A stretch of 64,000 bases of DNA from contig NZ_BJYJ01000005.1 of the NCBI RefSeq assembly GCF_007991455.1, positions 1-64,000 of the forward strand. The letters run 5' to 3'. Positions within the stretch are counted from its first letter, which is position 1, and each line of letters starts with the position of its first letter. The notes beneath the pieces were generated by a model. The model made no database searches and was not told where the DNA came from. It saw nothing but the letters and a program-made list of their open reading frames with translations. This DNA is from Chryseobacterium hagamense. Lineage in GTDB: Bacteria > Bacteroidota > Bacteroidia > Flavobacteriales > Weeksellaceae. The translations under genes were made by a program, and so were the position numbers. Of this stretch, positions 62,567 to 64,000 are shown one piece after another.

Positions 62567-64000
62567 ATGAAATTCAGATCCATATTATTAACGGCCGGAG
62601 TACTATCTTCCGCGACATTTTATGCACAAAAAATGACTTATCCAAAAGCAATAAAAGGAAACCATACCGATACCTATTTCGGAACCGCAGTGGCGGATCC
62701 GTTCAGAGACCTGGAGAATGATTCCGAGGCCACCCGCAGATGGGTAGACGAAGAAGTAAAGCACAGCCAGGAATATCTGGCTAAAATACCGTTCAGGGAT
62801 GAAATCCGTAATCAGCTGAGAGAAATCTGGAATTACGAAAAGATTTCTGCCCCGTTTAAGGAGGGCGATTATACCTATTATTATAAGAACGACGGGCTCC
62901 AGGCCCAGTCGGTGTTGTACAGAACCAGCAACAGAACCGGGCAGACGGAAGTTTTCCTGGATCCGAATAAATTTTCCGAAAAAGGAACCACATCGCTTTC
63001 CCAGCTGTCATTCAACAAAAAAGGAAATCTGGTAGCCTATTCCATTTCCGAAGGTGGCAGCGACTGGAATAAGATCATCATCCTGGATGCCGTTACCAAA
63101 AAACAGATCGATGAGACCCTGACCGATGTTAAATTCAGTGGAATTTCATGGCAGGGGGATGAAGGCTTTTATTATTCAAGCTACGACAAACCGAAAGAAG
63201 GAACCGTATTATCCGGAATGACGGATAAGCACAAAGTATACTTTCACAAGCTGGGAACAAAGCAGTCGGCAGATCAGCTGATCTTCGGTGGCGATAAGAC
63301 CCCGAGAAGATATCTGGGCGCCGGCGTATCTGAAGACCAGCGGTACCTGATCATTTCTGCTGCCAATGCCACCAACGGAAATGAACTGTACATCAAAGAT
63401 CTGAAAAACGGCAGTGATTTCATCCAGATCAATAAAGGGTTCGACATCAATGCAAGCATTGTGGATACGGACGGCGATAACCTTTACATCTTTACGGATA
63501 AGGATGCCCCGAATATGCGTCTGGTAAAAACCACTATTAAAAATCCGGCTCCTGAAACCTGGACAGACGTAATCCCGCAGACCGGTAATGTATTGGGCAT
63601 CACCACCGGAGGAGGCTATTTCTTTGCCACTTACATGGTCGATGCTATCGATCTGGTAAAACAATATGACAAAAACGGGAAACTGGTTAGGGAAATTACG
63701 CTTCCCGGCAAAGGAAATGTTTCAGGATTCGGCGGGAAGGAAAAAGAGAAAGAGCTTTACTTTTCATTCAGCAATTACATTACGCCGGGAACTACTTATA
63801 AGTTCAATGCCGATACCGGTAAATCCGAAGTTTACCAGAAACCGAAAGTGAAATTCAATCCGGACGATTATGTTTCCGAACAGGTCTTCTACACTTCAAA
63901 AGACGGAACGAAGATCCCGATGATGATCAATTATAAAAAAGGGACAAAGCTTAACGGCAAAAATCCGACGATCCTGTATTCGTATGGCGGATTCAATATC
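62567..64000 (+). CDS. Prolyl oligopeptidase (S9A), 3' end outside the window
   Basis: The first 478 codons of a secreted S9-family serine peptidase, open to the window edge. The signal peptide MKFRSILLTAGVLSSATFYA is followed by the N-terminal helix and propeller of prolyl oligopeptidase: YFGTAVADPFRDLEND, SEATRRWVDEE, then YYYKNDGLQAQSVLYR. The hydrolase domain begins near residue 440 (YTSKDGTKIPMMINYKKG, then PTILYSYGGFNI), but the Ser/Asp/His triad lies beyond 64000. It cleaves after proline in peptides. The full length should be about 700 residues. Confidence 0.93.
   Translation, partial: MKFRSILLTAGVLSSATFYAQKMTYPKAIKGNHTDTYFGTAVADPFRDLENDSEATRRWVDEEVKHSQEYLAKIPFRDEIRNQLREIWNYEKISAPFKEGDYTYYYKNDGLQAQSVLYRTSNRTGQTEVFLDPNKFSEKGTTSLSQLSFNKKGNLVAYSISEGGSDWNKIIILDAVTKKQIDETLTDVKFSGISWQGDEGFYYSSYDKPKEGTVLSGMTDKHKVYFHKLGTKQSADQLIFGGDKTPRRYLGAGVSEDQRYLIISAANATNGNELYIKDLKNGSDFIQINKGFDINASIVDTDGDNLYIFTDKDAPNMRLVKTTIKNPAPETWTDVIPQTGNVLGITTGGGYFFATYMVDAIDLVKQYDKNGKLVREITLPGKGNVSGFGGKEKEKELYFSFSNYITPGTTYKFNADTGKSEVYQKPKVKFNPDDYVSEQVFYTSKDGTKIPMMINYKKGTKLNGKNPTILYSYGGFNI

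Noticed and set aside
1-64000. tRNA, rRNA, prophage, restriction or toxin-antitoxin loci, complete insertion sequences
   Set aside because: None seen on reading both strands; the accessory signals are limited to small ORFs, remnants and repeats.

Overview
The window is a stretch of flavobacterial chromosome, most like Chryseobacterium or a close relative in the Weeksellaceae. The evidence is the gliding-motility lipoprotein GldH, type IX secretion (T9SS) C-terminal domains, two GLPGLI-family proteins, an S46 dipeptidyl-peptidase, an alternative complex III operon, no Shine-Dalgarno pattern, and repeated Bacteroidetes-type promoters (-33 TTG and -7 TAnnTTTG). I saw no rRNA, tRNA, CRISPR array, prophage or complete insertion sequence. 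Apart from a few decayed genes and small insertions it looks like core chromosome.

Layout. 1-6.4 kb: GC-rich repeat edge, META-domain lipoprotein, S46 peptidase, a decayed DUF1905/YdeI gene, and the ComM/YifB ATPase. 6.4-12.0 kb (minus): suf iron-sulfur operon (sufA-sufB-sufC-sufD) interrupted by three unrelated small ORFs. One of these is a multiply frameshifted four-helix-bundle gene, and one is a GxxExxY gene inside a perfect 15-bp inverted repeat. The partner desulfurase SufS is far away at 45.9 kb. 12.1-19.1 kb: tandem GLPGLI genes, a frameshifted small secreted protein, a zinc metallopeptidase, a YgiB/YgiC-like lipoprotein plus ATP-grasp pair, and an LTA-synthase-like sulfatase. 19.3-23.6 kb (minus): ribH with a TPR membrane protein, apt with a lipoprotein, and a secreted protein. 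23.7-32.2 kb (minus): actABCDEF, the alternative complex III quinol:electron acceptor oxidoreductase.

32.3-40.7 kb: SPOR-domain protein, a polytopic membrane protein, SelO, and the ricT-gldH-PBP1A operon. 41-45.5 kb (plus): FadL-type porin with an SGNH lipoprotein, then prs and rplY. 45.9-49.6 kb: sufS, then an ECF sigma factor, anti-sigma-like protein and outer-membrane protein operon. 49.8-53.6 kb: two non-homologous fumarases (class II and class I) placed divergently, and a His-rich small membrane protein. 53.6-59.9 kb: AraC regulator and two T9SS cargo proteins (FISUMP domain and GH13 amylase family). 59.85-60.16 kb: a cluster of DnaA boxes spaced in multiples of about 11 bp, a strong candidate for a chromosomal replication origin. 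60.4-64 kb: prfA, a small secreted protein, and a prolyl oligopeptidase cut by the window edge.

The most notable observations are the helically phased DnaA-box array between the amylase gene and prfA, the element-like insertions inside the suf operon, and several decayed genes visible only by reading across frames. Promoter positions (TAnnTTTG) correct several start codons.
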